NCBI GenBank assembly: GCA_009692535.1
Contig: SHYZ01000011.1
Coordinates: 1 to 35,915 of the forward strand
Length of the DNA: 35,915 nucleotides
Reading direction: 5' to 3'
Source: Myxococcales bacterium
GTDB lineage: Bacteria; Myxococcota_A; Polyangia; Haliangiales; SHYZ01
In this document: piece after piece, positions 20,801-29,000 of the stretch
How the letters are laid out: each line of letters opens with the position of its first letter
Numbering within the stretch: position 1 is the first letter of the stretch
Translations under genes and position numbers: made by a program
Notes under the pieces: generated by a model
Told to the model about the DNA's origin: nothing
Database searches by the model: none
Seen by the model: the letters and a program-made list of their open reading frames with translations, nothing else

Positions 20801-23536
20801 GCGGTCTACGGCGACGACGCGACCGAGGTCCGAGACGCCCGCGCGCGCGGCAAGCTCTACCTCGCAGCCGAGGCCAAGGGGCTGCGCGCGCTGATCGGGA
20901 ATTTCCAGACCCGGCTCGCGTCGGGCGGCGAGCTCTTCCGCTACGACCGCACCGTCTACGGCACCGAGGTCGACTTCACCCGCAGCTTCGCCAAGGTGAA
21001 GCACGAGTCGCGCGTGTTCGTGAGCACCGGCGACGCGCGCCTCGGCCGCGACGTGAACCTCTTCCGCGCCACCGGCGGCACGCTCTACTACCTGCGCCAC
21101 AGCCAGCTCGTCGAGGGCGGCGAGCGGGTGCGGGTGATCGTCCGCGACCGCGACAACGGCCTGCTGCTCTCCGAGCGCTCGCTCGCGCGCGACTCCGACT
21201 ACGTGATCGACTACGCCGGCGGGCGCGTGATGTTCCGCGAGCCGATCTCGTCGAGCGCCGACGGCGCGCTCGTGCTCGGCGGCCTCTCGTCGTCCCAGAC
21301 GCCGCTCGACGGCCACCCGGTCTACGTCGAGGTCAGCTACGAGCACGAGCTCGACGATGCGACCGGCGGCGCAGCGGGCGGTGCCTACGTGCGCAACACG
21401 CTGTTCGACACGCTCGCGATCGGCGCCGGCCTCGTCGGTGAGGCACGGGACGGCGATGGCGCGCTCGGCGACTACTCGCTCGCCGGCGTCGATCTCGCGT
21501 GGAAGGCGAAGGCGCGCACGACGCTCACCGCCGAGGTCGCGCGCTCATCGTCGTCCGACGCGGGGAACTTCCTCTCGCAGGACGGCGGGCTCTCCTTCCA
21601 GGGACTCGATGCGGTCGCGTTTGCGGCGCCCGACGCGAGCGCGACGGGCAAGGTGGCGTGGAAGCTCCGCGCCGAGACGCAGCTCGGCGACTTCTGGAAG
21701 CGTCGCTGGGCAGAGGAGACGCGGCTCTCGCTCTACGCGCAGAACCTCGAGCACGGCTTCCACGCGGGCGGCGCGATCCTCGAGCAGGGGCGCCGCAAGA
21801 TCGGTGGCCAGGCGGTTCACCGTCTCAGCCAAGCCGACTCGCTGACCCTGCGCTACGACTCCGAGCTCGCCGAGCTGCCGCGCATCGGACCGACGCCAGA
21901 GGTCGTGGCCGCCAACCCCGATCCGCTGCGGCTCGACGAGCGCGCCAGCAACACCACGACGCTGCAGTGGGCGCATGACGGCCGTCGGCTCGACTGGAAG
22001 CTCGAGGCCGCCTACCAGCGGCTATCGACCACCGCGTCGCTCGACGATGGCATGACGCCGCAGATCGACACCGAGCGGTTCGGCTTCGGCGGGCTCGCCA
22101 CCTACGGGCTCTCGAGGCGCGTCTCGCTGCGCGCCGGGCAGGAGGTGCAGGTGCAGGTGGGCGGCGCGCGCGACCCGCTGCTCGATCCGCTCACGCACTC
22201 GGGCGCCGGCCGCGACTACTCCAACGACCTCGCCGGCATCACGACGACGCTCGGCGCCGACTGGGAGCTCGCCGAGAAGCTCACGCTGTCGGGCACCGGC
22301 GCGCTCCGCTGGAACGGCGACACCGCGGCGCAGCTCGGCCTCAAGACGCCGTTCGGCGCGAAGGGTTCGATCTACGCGCAGGAGCGCTTCGACGACCGCG
22401 GCGGGCGCCTCTTCTCGACCAGCGTGCTGGGCGCGGAGCAGGGCCTCGGCGGCGGCAGAGGCAAGGCGTACGGCGAGTACCAACTCGAGCGCGGCGCACT
22501 CGGCACGCGCAACCGCGCCGTGCTCGGCCTCGGCCACAAGATCCGGCTGAAGAAAGGCTTCTCGCTCGCGCTCGGCTACGAGCACCAGCAGACGTTCGGC
22601 GGTTACCTGCCCGACGGCACGCCGACCGGCGAGAACCTACGCGACGTGCTGCACGCGGCGGCCGAGTACCTGCGTGGCGACCGGCTGCGCGTGACCAGCG
22701 CCGTCGAAGTGCGCTTCGACGACGGCATGCACGGCCAGCCCGGCTCGGTCGACCCGCGCTACGAAGGCCTCGTGCGCGAGGACCCGCGCGGCATCGCGAC
22801 CGGAGCCTTCCCCGATCACGGTGGCACCGCGCCCGGCGCACCGCTCGTGCTTCCGCCCGGCGAGAAGCTGCAGGTCGTTTCCGCCACCGCAGCCGACTGG
22901 AAGTGGTCCGACGATCTCACCTTCCTCGGTCGCTTCCGCGTCTCGCACACCGAGGACCTCACCAACCACGGGCGCATGCTGCCCGACGGCGTGGTCTCCT
23001 CGTTCATCGCGGCGCGCTTCGTCGAGGCGAGCGCCGGCTGGGCGTACCGGCCGCTGCGGCTCGACTGGTTCGACCTCTTCTTCCGTTACGCGTGGCAGCT
23101 CGATCAGCGCCCGGTCGGCCTGGCCGGCCAGTCGAGCGTCACCGACGCGCACGTCGCCTCGCTCGCGCCGATCGTCGAGCTGCCGATGCGGCTCAAGCTG
23201 TCGGGCAAGGTCGCGTGGAAGCGCACCGCGAGCGAGGTCGAGCTCATGGATGCGCAGTCGCTCGACGCCGTCGTACACACTTGGCTCTGGCTGCTGCGCG
23301 CCGGCTACACGCTGCGCGGCCGGTGGGAGCTCGGCGCCGAGTATCGGTTCCTCTATCTCGACCGCCCCGGCTCTGCCGAGCTTCGGCACGGCGCGCTGGC
23401 CGAGGCGACCTATCGCCTCAATGATCGCGTCTGGCTTGGAGCGGGGTATAACTTCAGCCGCTTCTCCGATGACGAACTCGCGGACCTCGAGCGTGACAGC
23501 CATGGCTTCTTCTTGCGGGTGGTGGGGCGGTACTGA
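8873..23536 (+). CDS. Giant DUF11-repeat surface protein with OmpA-like modules and C-terminal outer-membrane barrel
   Basis: The product is about 4,887 residues. From the GTG at 8873 it has a signal peptide ([20 protein letters not shown], cut after PAHA, residue 31). Order: N-terminal Cys-bearing beta-rich domain to about 365, somewhat like DUF3344; 15 tandem DUF11-like repeats at about 370-2458; a CNA-B/SdrD-like domain ([13 protein letters not shown]); a Tyr/Pro-rich spacer; a 16th DUF11 repeat at about 2696-2837; a second CNA-B-like domain with an acidic loop (DDDGDGRHD). Then come two Ig/FlgD-like plus OmpA-like modules at about 3043-3590, an Ala/Pro/Asp linker, an Ig-like domain, and a barrel at about 3880-4887. 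The barrel contains [15 protein letters not shown] and [10 protein letters not shown] and ends VVGRY, with the terminal aromatic residue typical of outer-membrane proteins. It is probably an adhesin or surface stalk. Similar repeat-plus-barrel proteins exist in other proteobacteria but are poorly characterised. The start is uncertain (TTG 8834 is the alternative). Confidence 0.85.
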   Translation: MFPAARARLRLFLSVTAAFAALGAAIHPAHALVEGATPSPLDSYRVFGDGIAIGNSLMENPPPNAYVNSELLAESTANLNGLPSDAGLQAVYLWWSGSLASGEGMADIDTDALLSLTDGSSMNVSADDCQLITTFPGASPMSFYYCRADVTAFVDLHPGPFSWNGAYTVGDVYADPGLVTGFGCAFTDPRCQAKYAAWSMVFVFDSPTETLQRDVILYDGFVHMDETGGAGGSSGIVNFNIGGFLVGTPAEVELTYFGLEGDQQLGAGPGGHCDTCPDFFAVNGSNLTDGFNPSGNSYNSSDALGLDIDEFRIGTSAGGLGVLDTGDTMASISTGTGDNIREGGGADTGESVFLGYVFLRVNRPSPNFRGAATQKIADPPSAATGETIFYSINLANQGSLAATGVSFSDTIPVGATYVAGSLRIDGVGCTDAADADSCRVTGGVVTINLGNIPSVGDNDRQITFRATMAATGIGEVVCNTAVVSSIETPTPNSIGPACTTVESATIGLPTKSAVDLTGGATGPGDIIQYTVSIPGDPSSPTSGVSFTDDVPAHVTLLAYTSPGGGAVDGSVFVGGAFGNGRVSYSAITIPSGGTATITITVRVDDEPAWVADGVPAANIHGQTVCNQGQVSAGFLPMPLLTDNTSTPAAPDASCLTITYAPLFGGSSKTVVDDDGGGLEPGDTLTYTIQLANSGNRQGTITLTDPMPAAVENFTLLTPLLGATFTPAPAGVNGTGELSVTGLAVAPGTTATIQFRVRVQALAADGTVVVNSAQMTVAERVAENRILTSAALTVFSRPDLSGLSKSVTDLDGGTVEPGDTLRYDLGVTNTGNRPATMMVLTDPVSVNLTTITVVGGVFDPGTRTITWSVASLAIGETFNASFTAVVVSPLANGTVIDNQATIDSVEASPAEVSDDPATVAGNDPTRVTVVSAPNLAAAQKSVVDLDGGTFEPGDIVEYTLTVSNAGSAIATDVDITDPVDANLTAVTPQDGGVFAGGVVTWSLGAVGPGASRIVRFQATVRTPLLAGTVVSNQASVTTPELVGATPTDDPATAAIDDATSFIIDSAAILTTSIIAVVDVNGGATQPGDLLRYTVTITNTGTSPATGLAAQVALAVGLGAVVPEDGGAFAGGVVTWSPAGTLNPGGAPVEVHFTATVAAGVGNGTTICETAVVDSAQSLPFTTAAACITVVSRPDFAASEKVVIDLDGGVVEPGDVLEYQIAVVNAGTEAGSPVVVTDVVDLNLGTVTPASGGVFDAATRTITWTIPTVAAGTSQVVTFRATVALPLDDGTVIANQADIMCANGCPAPEPTDDPLTAAPDDPTLVVVASAPDFIVAKTFVDDDGGVLDPGDAVTYTITLTNEGDSCADLVRITDALAAALGPAVPGAGGTFDAGTGTVTWDSAGTPALLRLCPGTTVTLPIAVPIDFPLADGTAICNRASVTSEEVVTPVVSDDPATPAPDDATCTVVVSGALFTGATKIVTDAGGAPFSPGDVVTYTIAFTNAGNADATGVVVRDPIDPALVVVTPGQGGTLVGGEVVWDSIGTPELATVTVGETITLTVTATIGSPLDDGTPILNQATITAAVGLTTPALTDDPATVALDDPTIILVTASAVVTATKTALDENAGVAAPNDIFLYTITLANAGDAIGRNAVVTDALAPALAFVEALDGGVYDAASRTITWSIAAVVPATPSVARFRARAAAPIATGTVISNQASFIIETVPVPGLSDDPSTPLPGDPTLVVIVAAPELSTSVKTVVGAGPGDIVTPGTLLTWEIRVVNSGDAAANAVVVTDNVDLTRLEAIVPLDGGVFDVATGVLTWSIAQVLPGIDAVVRFTSQVRADVPDAVVVANQAQVSSAETPTGVLTDDPGDPELDDPTDLFTDATPELTVEKTVTDDNGLAFSPGDPVTYSIRVTVAGPAHAYSVVVTDPVSPRLVDVVPGQGGVFAGGVIRWDTATTPALAHLVPGVATTLTFAARIADDATNGELLDNQAAVGAGGLVAPVPSDDPGTPTADDPTRLVVVAGPLLRVEKTVVDENGGVVVPGDLLEWTLVVENAGSETSPATLLFDPAPAQTEYVADSTTADGVPLADGPGGVSPLAVAPGVLVDGAGGAGSGDLLPGARVTFTFRTRVAATALGGTLIANQGFASNRLGASAPSDDPATPAPSDSTIVVVGGGPILAGAIKTYDPVPVGDDGDGLFQPGEIVHYRVSMTNSGASDAHGVTLVDALPAGGEWVAGSLRLDGASLTDPADGDAGEVVGGRLTVRVGDLAAGTTALVEFRVRVGVGALELVNQGEVTSDETAFELTDADGNDGNGDQETITPVGDRPALTLAKTVADANGGVVEAGDELLYTLQLGSQGSLPLADLRLEDLLPVGVSYVPGSTVWPGLPADPFVPSPTGGSLVLGGLTLAPGETLTITFRAIVQPNDAEPAEPICNDATATVAGIEVVSAPACVTIGGVPGVGRLVGRVFIDGDERDRVYVEADDQPLADVQLQILRAEAPGGSPLVGLVTDAEGRYRVDGLPPGRYVVRALSSRGAQLAEVGGLVVEGGVDLDRDVLVDPSGRVYDSTTGRTLADVQTFLFYDSEDETEPGVLVPADRMGPGQQGQRTTPEGIYKYDVLPGRRYRLELDTTTSTWVFPSQRIPATPGFAPPGDVVANAAPSVAPGAKQTWYLRFYPVDPGDDVRRNHVPLDPLATQVRLDKRADRPEATLGDIVVYTVAVKNRSPRDLDGVYLLDAPARGLSYLRGHAAVEIVSGTEVTRLQAGNGGFGDLLTAGGSGRLVRFGPFDLPAGGQLTLTYQVVVGLDTRKGVYENRAVLADAAGVELSNSDRVPLRVADDPDFDLALLVGRVFCDDDGDGRHDWPAEGGVPGARVYIDTGSYAVADQHGRWHLSQVEPGLRLLKLDIATLPPGSTLAGDAMRLMHMTRGLPDRASFPVRCGKSSSVTTTDTDVATISLSGKTVKGAATSTSPKLPKTSVTVTGDLAAMTVAIDGAPLALPAATLALAVDAALLLPPAADAAADAAVDARGAPNLAAPLSGGFAPAPILQGAWSATSDAARWVLEVSRVAASGDRVVVRTASGDGAPGAFAWDGKGDDGQVVASDAIYTAQLRVVATDGAEASSARVTFGVAFGVPKAPERVETLRGTFFGVKRRVPIVKPALRRQLIALARTVPKGAVLEVEVHGDGRGDVLRSVAATQAQADAARAVLTGLDSGAARIVARGRGGLEAIAGTRTRTDRAKNQRVVIRIVPPPPKVAGGTVPAPAKVTPDALVEGEPATVDEAGHFVRNVPIPADGTITLDLLGADTRRVMVVIRVGDGTSGVAAAPTRKVTVAGDVATGRLTVDGQPVDGALLGVSLAFAGATPGASSTTAEPRFDIVTPPSPRRARGRRRGPPPAPAKAHLDRSVAFDLVVPEGVSGGRWELVIRPELRDGARAAPVYRQDGDGRPPPLLSWDGLTPGGELAVRTSARYLVEFVVEDARGGRADAAPRSFTIGAAPGALAAIEAKGTLFDKKGAPTAALKKALVRLTAAARKRSPSDLFRIALAVALRGKDAAQPEFTVAARASTLKIALAKLGAPVARIDVVVAPAVPAPAVARRRPRAGKVVDSVRITAHSPTSAAAARVVVAGRTVGISGTEFTTTADLPVPGALVIELTSADGRRATFTLPVAAAAGDTVPDSPSVAPAGATIDSSRPGSSDDALAPGAAGAPGAPVAGAPGGRDDVLAPADNADAAAATTARLAPGPALTLELAHDASEFGGAELDAALSDPVAAGSKDAAKPAPESRVMVDATSGARINVPNAVRAADLVVSLPPRGLRLRSPELWLAARTHKTNRLRVNGREVPVDADGRYAALITLPLGASTLVVEATDVDDNVARISWPVAVSETEHFLLVLADGAIASAKTGDGWSADGAALDGWGQHDSVVAGSAVLHGRVAAYYKGRFSAGKTLGPVKVTGHLDTAKQSAFEEFSDTSIDPEEEQAVYGDDATEVRDARARGKLYLAAEAKGLRALIGNFQTRLASGGELFRYDRTVYGTEVDFTRSFAKVKHESRVFVSTGDARLGRDVNLFRATGGTLYYLRHSQLVEGGERVRVIVRDRDNGLLLSERSLARDSDYVIDYAGGRVMFREPISSSADGALVLGGLSSSQTPLDGHPVYVEVSYEHELDDATGGAAGGAYVRNTLFDTLAIGAGLVGEARDGDGALGDYSLAGVDLAWKAKARTTLTAEVARSSSSDAGNFLSQDGGLSFQGLDAVAFAAPDASATGKVAWKLRAETQLGDFWKRRWAEETRLSLYAQNLEHGFHAGGAILEQGRRKIGGQAVHRLSQADSLTLRYDSELAELPRIGPTPEVVAANPDPLRLDERASNTTTLQWAHDGRRLDWKLEAAYQRLSTTASLDDGMTPQIDTERFGFGGLATYGLSRRVSLRAGQEVQVQVGGARDPLLDPLTHSGAGRDYSNDLAGITTTLGADWELAEKLTLSGTGALRWNGDTAAQLGLKTPFGAKGSIYAQERFDDRGGRLFSTSVLGAEQGLGGGRGKAYGEYQLERGALGTRNRAVLGLGHKIRLKKGFSLALGYEHQQTFGGYLPDGTPTGENLRDVLHAAAEYLRGDRLRVTSAVEVRFDDGMHGQPGSVDPRYEGLVREDPRGIATGAFPDHGGTAPGAPLVLPPGEKLQVVSATAADWKWSDDLTFLGRFRVSHTEDLTNHGRMLPDGVVSSFIAARFVEASAGWAYRPLRLDWFDLFFRYAWQLDQRPVGLAGQSSVTDAHVASLAPIVELPMRLKLSGKVAWKRTASEVELMDAQSLDAVVHTWLWLLRAGYTLRGRWELGAEYRFLYLDRPGSAELRHGALAEATYRLNDRVWLGAGYNFSRFSDDELADLERDSHGFFLRVVGRY
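9980..16246 (+). repeat. Fifteen tandem DUF11-like protein repeats
   Basis: Within the giant gene, units of about 120-150 codons each open with a strand such as [20 protein letters not shown]. The unit then has a TDP turn, a GGVF..GGVVTW segment and NQA before the next unit. Approximate unit starts are 9980, 10390, 10860, 11270, 11670, 12070, 12450, 12860, 13285, 13705, 14113, 14525, 14940, 15400 and 15850. A sixteenth copy lies at about 16957-17385. The copies share a pattern but are clearly diverged in sequence, so this is an old protein-level duplication rather than a fresh DNA repeat. Nine units (4, 5 and 7-13) end in an acidic linker of the form [ST]DDP, usually followed by a second Asp cluster and Thr. 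All repeats except number 6 carry Lys, Asp and Asn at equivalent positions. Confidence 0.85.
17999..19640 (+). repeat. Duplicated Ig/FlgD-like plus OmpA-like module
   Basis: Inside the giant gene, an Ig-like domain containing [20 protein letters not shown] (about 17999-18256) is followed by an OmpA-like domain (about 18281-18620). That domain opens [21 protein letters not shown] and closes with [13 protein letters not shown], matching the RxxNxRV end of OmpA-C domains. A second Ig-like unit with [20 protein letters not shown] (about 19066-19355) is followed by [18 protein letters not shown] (about 19370-19640), which aligns with the start of the first OmpA-like unit. The second unit lacks the NxRV ending and looks degenerate. 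OmpA-C domains normally bind peptidoglycan in the periplasm. Confidence 0.6.
20510..23536 (+). other. C-terminal outer-membrane beta-barrel region of the giant protein
   Basis: The last roughly 1,005 codons of the giant gene encode alternating amphipathic strands rich in Tyr, Phe, Trp and Arg (for example [41 protein letters not shown]) with polar loops. The region ends in Tyr after FFLRVVGRY, as expected for a BAM-inserted barrel. The entry part contains [25 protein letters not shown] and [12 protein letters not shown] recall similar segments from large DUF11/OmpA-type proteins of other Gram-negatives, although no search was run. The strand number cannot be counted reliably by eye. Confidence 0.7.
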
Positions 23537-23541
23537 TCGGT

Positions 23542-23557
23542 CTTTGGTAAGCCAAAG
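23542..23557. other. Small inverted repeat between giant gene and MshEN gene
   Basis: CTTTGG and CCAAAG form a perfect 6-base inverted repeat around a TAAG loop, six bases after the stop codon of the giant gene. The right arm abuts the Shine-Dalgarno-like AGGTGAGG of the next gene. There is no T-run, so it is not a classical terminator. It could attenuate read-through or influence access to the ribosome site, but the stem is short and may be chance. Confidence 0.25.
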
Positions 23558-23568
23558 GTGAGGGCGTG

Positions 23569-24543
23569 ATGGCGCGGAAGAAGATCGGCGAGATCTTGCT
23601 GGAGTCGGGGCTGGTGAACGAGTCGCAGCTGCGTGCTGCGCTCGCGGAGCAGCGTCGGTGGGGCGGCTTCCTCGGTCGAATCCTCCTCGACATGAGCCTC
23701 GTGCGCGAGGAGGTGCTGGTCGACGCGCTCGCGCAGCAGCTCCACCTGCCGATCGCCGACGTGGTGAACCTCGAAATTGAACCCGAGGTGCTCGACCTCC
23801 TATCTGGCGAGTTCGCGGAGCAGCACGGCATCATTCCGTTTCTGCTAACCGGGAAGTTCCTCGACGTGGCGATGTGCGACCCGCTCAATCTCGGCATCAT
23901 CGACGAGATGCAGATTCGCACTCGACTCAACGTGCGCCCGCATCTCGCCGGGCCGCGCATGCTCGAGCGCGCGCTGCACAAGCACTACGGTCGCGGGGTG
24001 GCGGCACTCGGTGGCACCGAGCATCCGAGCCACGCGCCGACCGGTCAGCTGAACTCGGACTCGCACAAGCTGAACTCGGGGCGTTTCCTCGAAGTCACGA
24101 CCGACATGAGCGGTTTTCGTACGGTCAAGGATGCCAGCGGGGGGGCACTCCCCGTCGACCCGCGCACCGGCTCGCTCGGCGCCCGGGTGCGCTCGGCCAC
24201 GGCAGACGTGAGTGCGTCTGCCGCGGTGAAAGTGGCGATGAGCCACGCCGGCCCGCAGGGCGTGCCGAGTGTCGCCAGGGACCACGCGGCCAGCTCGTCG
24301 AGTCTGGGCGTGGGCGGGCCGACGTCGTCGGGGGTACGGCGCCAGACTGGGCTGGTCGACTTGTCGGAGGTTGTGACGCCGACGAACTTTGAGCAGCAGC
24401 GGGAGATCGTGGCGCTGCAGGAGCGAGTGCATCATCTCGAGGCGCTGGTGCATCGCGCCGAAGAGACGATTCGTCGCATGCTGCACCTGCTCATCGCCAA
24501 GGGAGTCGTGACGCGGGACGAGATCCTCGAGCGGATGAAGTAG
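23569..24543 (+). CDS. Stand-alone MshEN/GspE N-terminal domain protein with C-terminal coiled coil
   Basis: The product is 324 residues. The ATG at 23569 follows AGGTGAGG at good spacing; the GTG codon just before it is less likely. Residues 1-142 match the N-terminal domain of GspE/PilB/MshE ATPases. They contain two 24-residue motifs of the MshEN c-di-GMP-binding type: [20 protein letters not shown] (5-28) and [20 protein letters not shown] (34-57), with a 5-residue spacer. The first motif keeps Gly and the final Gln but has Lys for Arg. The second has Phe for Arg and Ser for Gly. The middle is a Ser/Gly/Thr-rich linker. The last 55 residues form a likely coiled coil ([20 protein letters not shown]). 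No ATPase domain is present, so it is an adaptor rather than a motor. It starts 32 bases after the giant gene and may be its cotranscribed partner. Confidence 0.82.
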   Translation: MARKKIGEILLESGLVNESQLRAALAEQRRWGGFLGRILLDMSLVREEVLVDALAQQLHLPIADVVNLEIEPEVLDLLSGEFAEQHGIIPFLLTGKFLDVAMCDPLNLGIIDEMQIRTRLNVRPHLAGPRMLERALHKHYGRGVAALGGTEHPSHAPTGQLNSDSHKLNSGRFLEVTTDMSGFRTVKDASGGALPVDPRTGSLGARVRSATADVSASAAVKVAMSHAGPQGVPSVARDHAASSSSLGVGGPTSSGVRRQTGLVDLSEVVTPTNFEQQREIVALQERVHHLEALVHRAEETIRRMLHLLIAKGVVTRDEILERMK

Positions 24544-24573
24544 CTAGTCGCACGCGGCAGCACCTCTCCAAGC

Positions 24574-25227
24574 ATGACGACGAAGCACCAACTTCGCACC
24601 GAGCTTGCACAGGCGGCAGCGCGTGCCGTCGCCGCGGGACTCGCGCCCGGCACTTCGGGAAATGCGAGCGTTCGTCTGTCCGGTGGGCTGCTTGTCACGC
24701 CGAGCGGCGCGGCACTCGGGAAGCTCGAGCCGCACGACCTCGTCGAGCTCGACGCGGCGGGGGCGGTCCTGGCGGGCCGGCTGCGTCCGTCGACCGAGTG
24801 GCGACTGCACGCGGGAATCTACGCGGCGCGCCCCGAGGTGGCCGCGATCATGCACACGCACTCGCCGCACGCCACGTCGCTGTCGACGCTCCGGCGGGGC
24901 ATCCCCGCGTACCACTACATGGTGGCGATGGCGGGGGGGAGCTCGATCCCCTGCACCGCGTACGAGACGTTCGGCTCGGCCGAGCTGGCGGCGCGCGTGG
25001 TGGCGGCGCTGCGTGATCGACAGGCCACGCTGCTCGCGAATCACGGCGTGGTCGCGGTCGGGCGTGATCTCTCCGCCGCGTTGAGCCTAGCGATCGAGGT
25101 CGAGGCGCTCGCGGCCGGCTATTTGCGCGCGCTCGCGGTCGGCGAGCCGGCGATCCTGCCCGACGACGAGATGGCGCGCGTGCTCGAGCAGTTTCGCGAC
25201 TACGGGCGCGTCGTCGCGCGCCGCTGA
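24574..25227 (+). CDS. Class II aldolase, L-fuculose-1-phosphate aldolase-like
   Basis: The product is 217 residues, close to E. coli FucA (215). Visible motifs are GTSGNASVR near the N-terminus (phosphate site), TEWRLHAGIY with Glu75, HTHSPHAT with His94 and His96, HYMVAMAGG, and NHGVVAVG with His157. Glu75, His94, His96 and His157 correspond, with a constant offset of two, to the catalytic Glu and zinc-binding His residues I recall for FucA (73, 92, 94, 155). The C-terminus (IEVEALAAGYLRAL, VLEQFRDYG) also resembles FucA. The family cleaves L-fuculose-1-phosphate to dihydroxyacetone phosphate and L-lactaldehyde, but related enzymes use other sugar phosphates, so specificity is not certain. 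No other fucose gene is nearby. It lies 30 bases after the MshEN gene and ends 6 bases from the convergent PilT-like gene. Confidence 0.88.
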   Translation: MTTKHQLRTELAQAAARAVAAGLAPGTSGNASVRLSGGLLVTPSGAALGKLEPHDLVELDAAGAVLAGRLRPSTEWRLHAGIYAARPEVAAIMHTHSPHATSLSTLRRGIPAYHYMVAMAGGSSIPCTAYETFGSAELAARVVAALRDRQATLLANHGVVAVGRDLSAALSLAIEVEALAAGYLRALAVGEPAILPDDEMARVLEQFRDYGRVVARR

Positions 25228-25233
25228 TCGCCG

Positions 25234-26316
25234 CTACTCGATCGTCATGCTGCGCTCGAACTCTTCGGGGTTCGAGCAGGCGTACATCGCGGCCTCGAGG
25301 GTGATCTGACCGCTGTTCACCAACTCGAGGAGCTGTTGATCGAAGAGCTGCATGCCGTAGAGGTCGCGGCCGCGCCGCATGAGCTCCGCGATGTCGCCGA
25401 GGCGGCCGGCGGTGCGCACGCACTCGCGGACCGTTCGGGTCATGCGCAGCACCTCGACTGCGGGCACGCGGCCACGCCCGCTGCGCGCGACCAGCAGGCG
25501 GATGGAGACGACCGCCTGCAGGGCGTCGCCGAGCCGCTCGCGCACCTGATCCTGATCCGTCGGCGCAAAGAGCCCGACGAAGCGCTGGATGGTGGAGGTG
25601 GTGTCGTGCGTGTGGAGCGCACTGATGACGAGGTGGCCAGTCTCCGCCGCCTCGAGGCAGATCTCGGCGGTCTGCACATCGCGGACCTCGCCGACGACGA
25701 TCACGTCGGGATCCTGCCGCAGCACCGCGGTCAGCGCGTCGCGAAAGCTCGGGGTGTCGGTCTGAAGCTCGCGCTGGATGATGATGCACTTCCCCGGCTC
25801 GAACACGAACTCGACCGGGTCCTCGATGGTGACGATGTGCGCGCGCCGGGTCTCGTTCAGGTGCCGCACCATCGACGCGATGGTGGTGGTCTTGCCGTTA
25901 CCCGTCGCGCCGGTCACGAGCACGAGGCCGCGCCGCGACTCGGAGATCTCGCCGAGGATCGGCGGCAGGTTGAGCTCGGCGAACGACTTTACGCGGTAGG
26001 GGATGTGGCGGAGGACGACGCCGATCTGCCCGCGTTGCCGAAAGATCGACGCGCGGAAGCGGCCGCTCCCCGGCAGGTCGTAGGTGACGTCGAGCTCGCG
26101 GAAGGACCGGTCAAGATCGAGCGTGGCGGCGCGCGCCTCGAGGATCAGGCGCGCGACCGCTCGCGTGTCGTCGGGGCGGAGCGCGGGCACCTTGGTGACG
26201 CCGAGGAGCTCGCCGCTGAGCCGGTAGTGTGGCGGGTAGCCGACCTCGAAGTGAATGTCGGAGACGCCCTTCTCGATACCGAAGAGCAGCAGCTTGTGGA
26301 GCGATGCGAGATCCAT
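25234..26316 (-). CDS. PilT/PilU-type type IV pilus retraction ATPase
   Basis: The product is 360 residues, the usual PilT-family length. After an N-terminal PAS-like domain ([20 protein letters not shown]) the ATPase shows Walker A GATGNGKT (136-143), the Asp box [10 protein letters not shown] (161-170), Walker [13 protein letters not shown] (202-213) and the His box [12 protein letters not shown] (227-238). All catalytic elements are intact. The PilT signature AIRNLIREGK is replaced by [11 protein letters not shown], followed by [13 protein letters not shown], which looks closer to PilU than to PilT. These hexamers power pilus retraction at the inner-membrane base; PilU-type members assist PilT. 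No other pilus gene is adjacent, so it is probably an additional paralogue. The GGDEF/EAL gene lies 21 bases upstream in the same direction, indicating an operon. Confidence 0.9.
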   Translation of the reverse strand: MDLASLHKLLLFGIEKGVSDIHFEVGYPPHYRLSGELLGVTKVPALRPDDTRAVARLILEARAATLDLDRSFRELDVTYDLPGSGRFRASIFRQRGQIGVVLRHIPYRVKSFAELNLPPILGEISESRRGLVLVTGATGNGKTTTIASMVRHLNETRRAHIVTIEDPVEFVFEPGKCIIIQRELQTDTPSFRDALTAVLRQDPDVIVVGEVRDVQTAEICLEAAETGHLVISALHTHDTTSTIQRFVGLFAPTDQDQVRERLGDALQAVVSIRLLVARSGRGRVPAVEVLRMTRTVRECVRTAGRLGDIAELMRRGRDLYGMQLFDQQLLELVNSGQITLEAAMYACSNPEEFERSMTIE

Positions 26317-26337
26317 TGTGGGTTCTCGAATCTCAGC

Positions 26338-28857
26338 TCAGATCTGCTTGCCGGACTGGGCTTCGCCAACCGTGCTGCCGGCCTCGCGCTCCACCGTCGG
26401 AGCCGGTGCGACCACGCGCCGCATGCCGGTCGGCTCGTCTTCGAACGCCGGCAGCGGCTCGGCGTTCGAGGACGACAGTGCCGAAGCCGACGACGAAGAC
26501 GAAGTCCGCACGCGCGCGTCGCCCTCGTCGTGCTCGTCGTGCTCGTCGTCTCCGTCGTCGCCGTCGAGCACCACCGGCTTGAGCGAACCATCGGCGAGCG
26601 CGGCCATCGCGGTGCGCGCCGCCTCGGTGAGCTCGGCGAACGGCGGTGCCGGACGCGCGAGGAAGTAGCCCTGTCCGTACTTGATGCCGAGGTCGGTGAG
26701 CACCGCCATGTCGTCGGCAGTCTCGATCCCCTCGGCGACCATGACTGCGTCGATCGCGGTTGAGATGCGGCCGAGCGAGCGGAGCATCTCGCGCTTCACC
26801 GTGCTCTTGGCGACGCCGCGCGTGAGCACGTCGGAGAGCTTCACGAAGTGCGGCCGGAGCGCCATCACCGCCTCGAGGTTCGAGTGCTTGGTGCCGACGT
26901 CGTCGACCGCCACGCCGAAGCCCATCCCGGTGTAGACCGCCAGCGCGCGCTTGAACGAGGTGAAGTTCTCGATCGCGAGCCGCTCAGTGATCTCGAAGAC
27001 GATGTTCGCCGGCGTGAGGTTGTTGGCCACGAGGATCTGCGTGATCTCGGTCTCGATGAACGCCGAGTCATAGAAGGAGAGCGGCAGGAGGTTCAGGAAC
27101 AGCCGGTGCACCGGCTGAAGGTTGGCCGCCGCCTTGAGTCCGTTGCGGAAGCAGGCGCGGTCGAGCTCGAAGAGAAGATTCACCTCCTCGGCCACCGAGA
27201 AGAGCGCGAGCGGCGCCTCGAGCGGCGTCTTCTTCGGGCCGCGCGTGAGGCCCTCGAAGCCGAAGATCGAGCCGGTCTGTAGGTCGACGATCGGCTGGTA
27301 GACCGCGGTCAGCCCCTCCGCGAGGATGATCTCCTGCAGCAGGTCCTTGTCGCGCTGCGCCTGCCGCCGTCGCATGAGGGTCGACGACTCGCGCGCTTCG
27401 TCGACGAGCCGGGTCACGAGGCGCTCCGAGCGGATCATCGGGTTCTGCAGCACGCGGCCGTAGCCGATCGCGATGCGCGGGTGGTCGTGGATCAGGTCGA
27501 ACACCTCGCGTGCGAGCGCCGCGTCGATGCTCTCCTGCACGCGGTGCGCGAGGCTCTCAAGCTCCTCGGCGGGACTGTCACCCGTGCGGCGCGAGGGCGC
27601 GAGAAAGTAGACGAAGGCGTCGCCGTCATCAGCGCGGCAGAGCATGTCGCTTGAGCGCATGCGCACGCCGCGCAGCTCGAGCAGGAGCTGCCCCACCTTG
27701 TCGAGCAGCTCGTTGTGGCGCAGCGTGCCGTACTCCTGCTCAACCTTGCGCAGCCGCGTGAGATCGACGTAGAGGCAGCCGAGCGCGCGCTCCCTGCTCA
27801 GCGTCGACACGATCAGGTACATCTGCTCGTGGTAGGTCGAGAGCGTCCTCGAGTCGGCGAGCGTCGCCAGCTCCGGCTCGGCCGCTTCGTCGCCAGTGAG
27901 CCCGCTCGCGACCACCACCTGATCGCGGCCGCTCTCCTTTGCGTTCGCGAGCGCTGCGACTGCGGCCTCGAGCAACCGGTCCGCCGTGTGCGCGTCGTCG
28001 GGGAAGGTCGCGACGCCGAGGCTGGTCGTGGCCCGGACCTCGTCGTGGCTCAGCTTGGCGCGGAGCTCGGAGATGATCCGCTCGGCCTTGATGCGCGCGC
28101 CGGCTCGGTGCGTCTCGGGGAGGATCAACACGAAGGAGTCGCCATCGCCACGCGCCGCGATGTCGCTCGCACGCACGCGGCCGACCTCGCTCGAGAGAAG
28201 CACCTCGGCCACCACGCGCAGCACTTCGTCGCCCTGCTCGTAGCCGAGGCGCTCGTTCAGTTCCTGAAAGTGGTCGAGATTGCCGACGATGATCGAGAGC
28301 GGACGCTGGTATCGGCGACCGCGCGAGACCTCCTCGCGGAGCCGATCGAGGATGGTGTGCTTGCCGTAGAGGCCGGTGAGCGGATCGCGGTAGGAGAGGG
28401 CGGCGAGCTCGGCGTTCAGACGCTGGATCTCGTCGAGCCAGCGCGCTTGATCGTCCTCGAGCAGCTTCGCGGAGACGAGCGGGTCGAGCAGGGCGCGGAT
28501 CTCGCCGTGCTCGAGCGGCACCTTGAGCACGCGGTGCGGCTGCGCGCGGTGGATCGCAGCGACGAGTGTGTCGGAGGAGACCCCGTTGGCGACGAGGACT
28601 CGGCGTGTGCGTGGGGCGCGGTTCTGCGCTGCCTCGAGGAACTCGGCGCCGTTGCCGCCGGCCTCGAGGTGCGCGACCACTGCGACGAACGGTTCGCGCA
28701 CCAGGAGTGAGAGCGCGTCCTCGGCGTCGGCAACGCGCACGAGGTCGTAGGCCGTGGCGAGCGAGCGTTCAATCTCACCGGCCGCGTCGCGATCGGCGCC
28801 CAAGTAGAGGATCCGTGGGCGCGCGAGAGAGCCCGGGGCCGCGAGAGGATCGATCAT
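26338..28857 (-). CDS. REC-like/GGDEF/GGDEF/EAL protein with two degenerate GGDEF domains
   Basis: The product is 839 residues from the ATG at 28857; the track's extra 83 codons are Arg-rich and lie in the divergent promoter region. Residues 14-128 resemble a response-regulator receiver fold, but the phosphoacceptor site reads VVAHLEAG, with His where Asp is expected. The first GGDEF domain (about 155-312) has DGDSF at 238-242 in place of GGDEF and Asn193 at a metal site. A second GGDEF-like domain (about 340-470) has DGDAF at 411-415. Both are probably inactive as cyclases. The EAL domain (about 505-740) has EGL (535-537) and keeps Asn589, Glu622, Asp652-Asp653, Lys673, Glu709 and Gln729, but the loop DDFGTGYSS reads DDVGTKHSN. 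It may be a weak c-di-GMP phosphodiesterase or a sensor. The last 90 residues are acidic and Ser-rich, probably disordered. The PilT-like gene follows. Confidence 0.88.
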   Translation of the reverse strand: MIDPLAAPGSLARPRILYLGADRDAAGEIERSLATAYDLVRVADAEDALSLLVREPFVAVVAHLEAGGNGAEFLEAAQNRAPRTRRVLVANGVSSDTLVAAIHRAQPHRVLKVPLEHGEIRALLDPLVSAKLLEDDQARWLDEIQRLNAELAALSYRDPLTGLYGKHTILDRLREEVSRGRRYQRPLSIIVGNLDHFQELNERLGYEQGDEVLRVVAEVLLSSEVGRVRASDIAARGDGDSFVLILPETHRAGARIKAERIISELRAKLSHDEVRATTSLGVATFPDDAHTADRLLEAAVAALANAKESGRDQVVVASGLTGDEAAEPELATLADSRTLSTYHEQMYLIVSTLSRERALGCLYVDLTRLRKVEQEYGTLRHNELLDKVGQLLLELRGVRMRSSDMLCRADDGDAFVYFLAPSRRTGDSPAEELESLAHRVQESIDAALAREVFDLIHDHPRIAIGYGRVLQNPMIRSERLVTRLVDEARESSTLMRRRQAQRDKDLLQEIILAEGLTAVYQPIVDLQTGSIFGFEGLTRGPKKTPLEAPLALFSVAEEVNLLFELDRACFRNGLKAAANLQPVHRLFLNLLPLSFYDSAFIETEITQILVANNLTPANIVFEITERLAIENFTSFKRALAVYTGMGFGVAVDDVGTKHSNLEAVMALRPHFVKLSDVLTRGVAKSTVKREMLRSLGRISTAIDAVMVAEGIETADDMAVLTDLGIKYGQGYFLARPAPPFAELTEAARTAMAALADGSLKPVVLDGDDGDDEHDEHDEGDARVRTSSSSSASALSSSNAEPLPAFEDEPTGMRRVVAPAPTVEREAGSTVGEAQSGKQI

Positions 28858-29000
28858 CCGATTGCGGGCACTATATCGTGTGCGGCGTCGGCTGTGTGAG
28901 CCGCGATCGAGGTGCGCGCCGGGGCGCGGCGGGGCGGCGCGCACGGCGCGGGCCGCCAGTCCTTGCACGCGGCGACCGATCGGTGACAGTACTCGTCTAC
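28858..29000. promoter_or_regulatory. Divergent intergenic region between GGDEF/EAL and LVIVD genes
   Basis: This gap must hold promoters for both directions. On the minus strand TATAGT (5/6 to the -10 consensus), about 14 bases upstream of the GGDEF/EAL ATG, is the best candidate -10 element; no good -35 box is seen. On the plus strand TTGCAC at 28963 is a possible -35 element with no convincing -10. The rest is GC-rich without clear dyads. Confidence 0.3.

Noticed and set aside
25336-26763. 475-codon plus-strand ORF antisense to the PilT-like and GGDEF/EAL genes
   Set aside because: It crosses two well-supported genes on the other strand, and its translation is low-complexity Arg/Asp/Gly without motifs.
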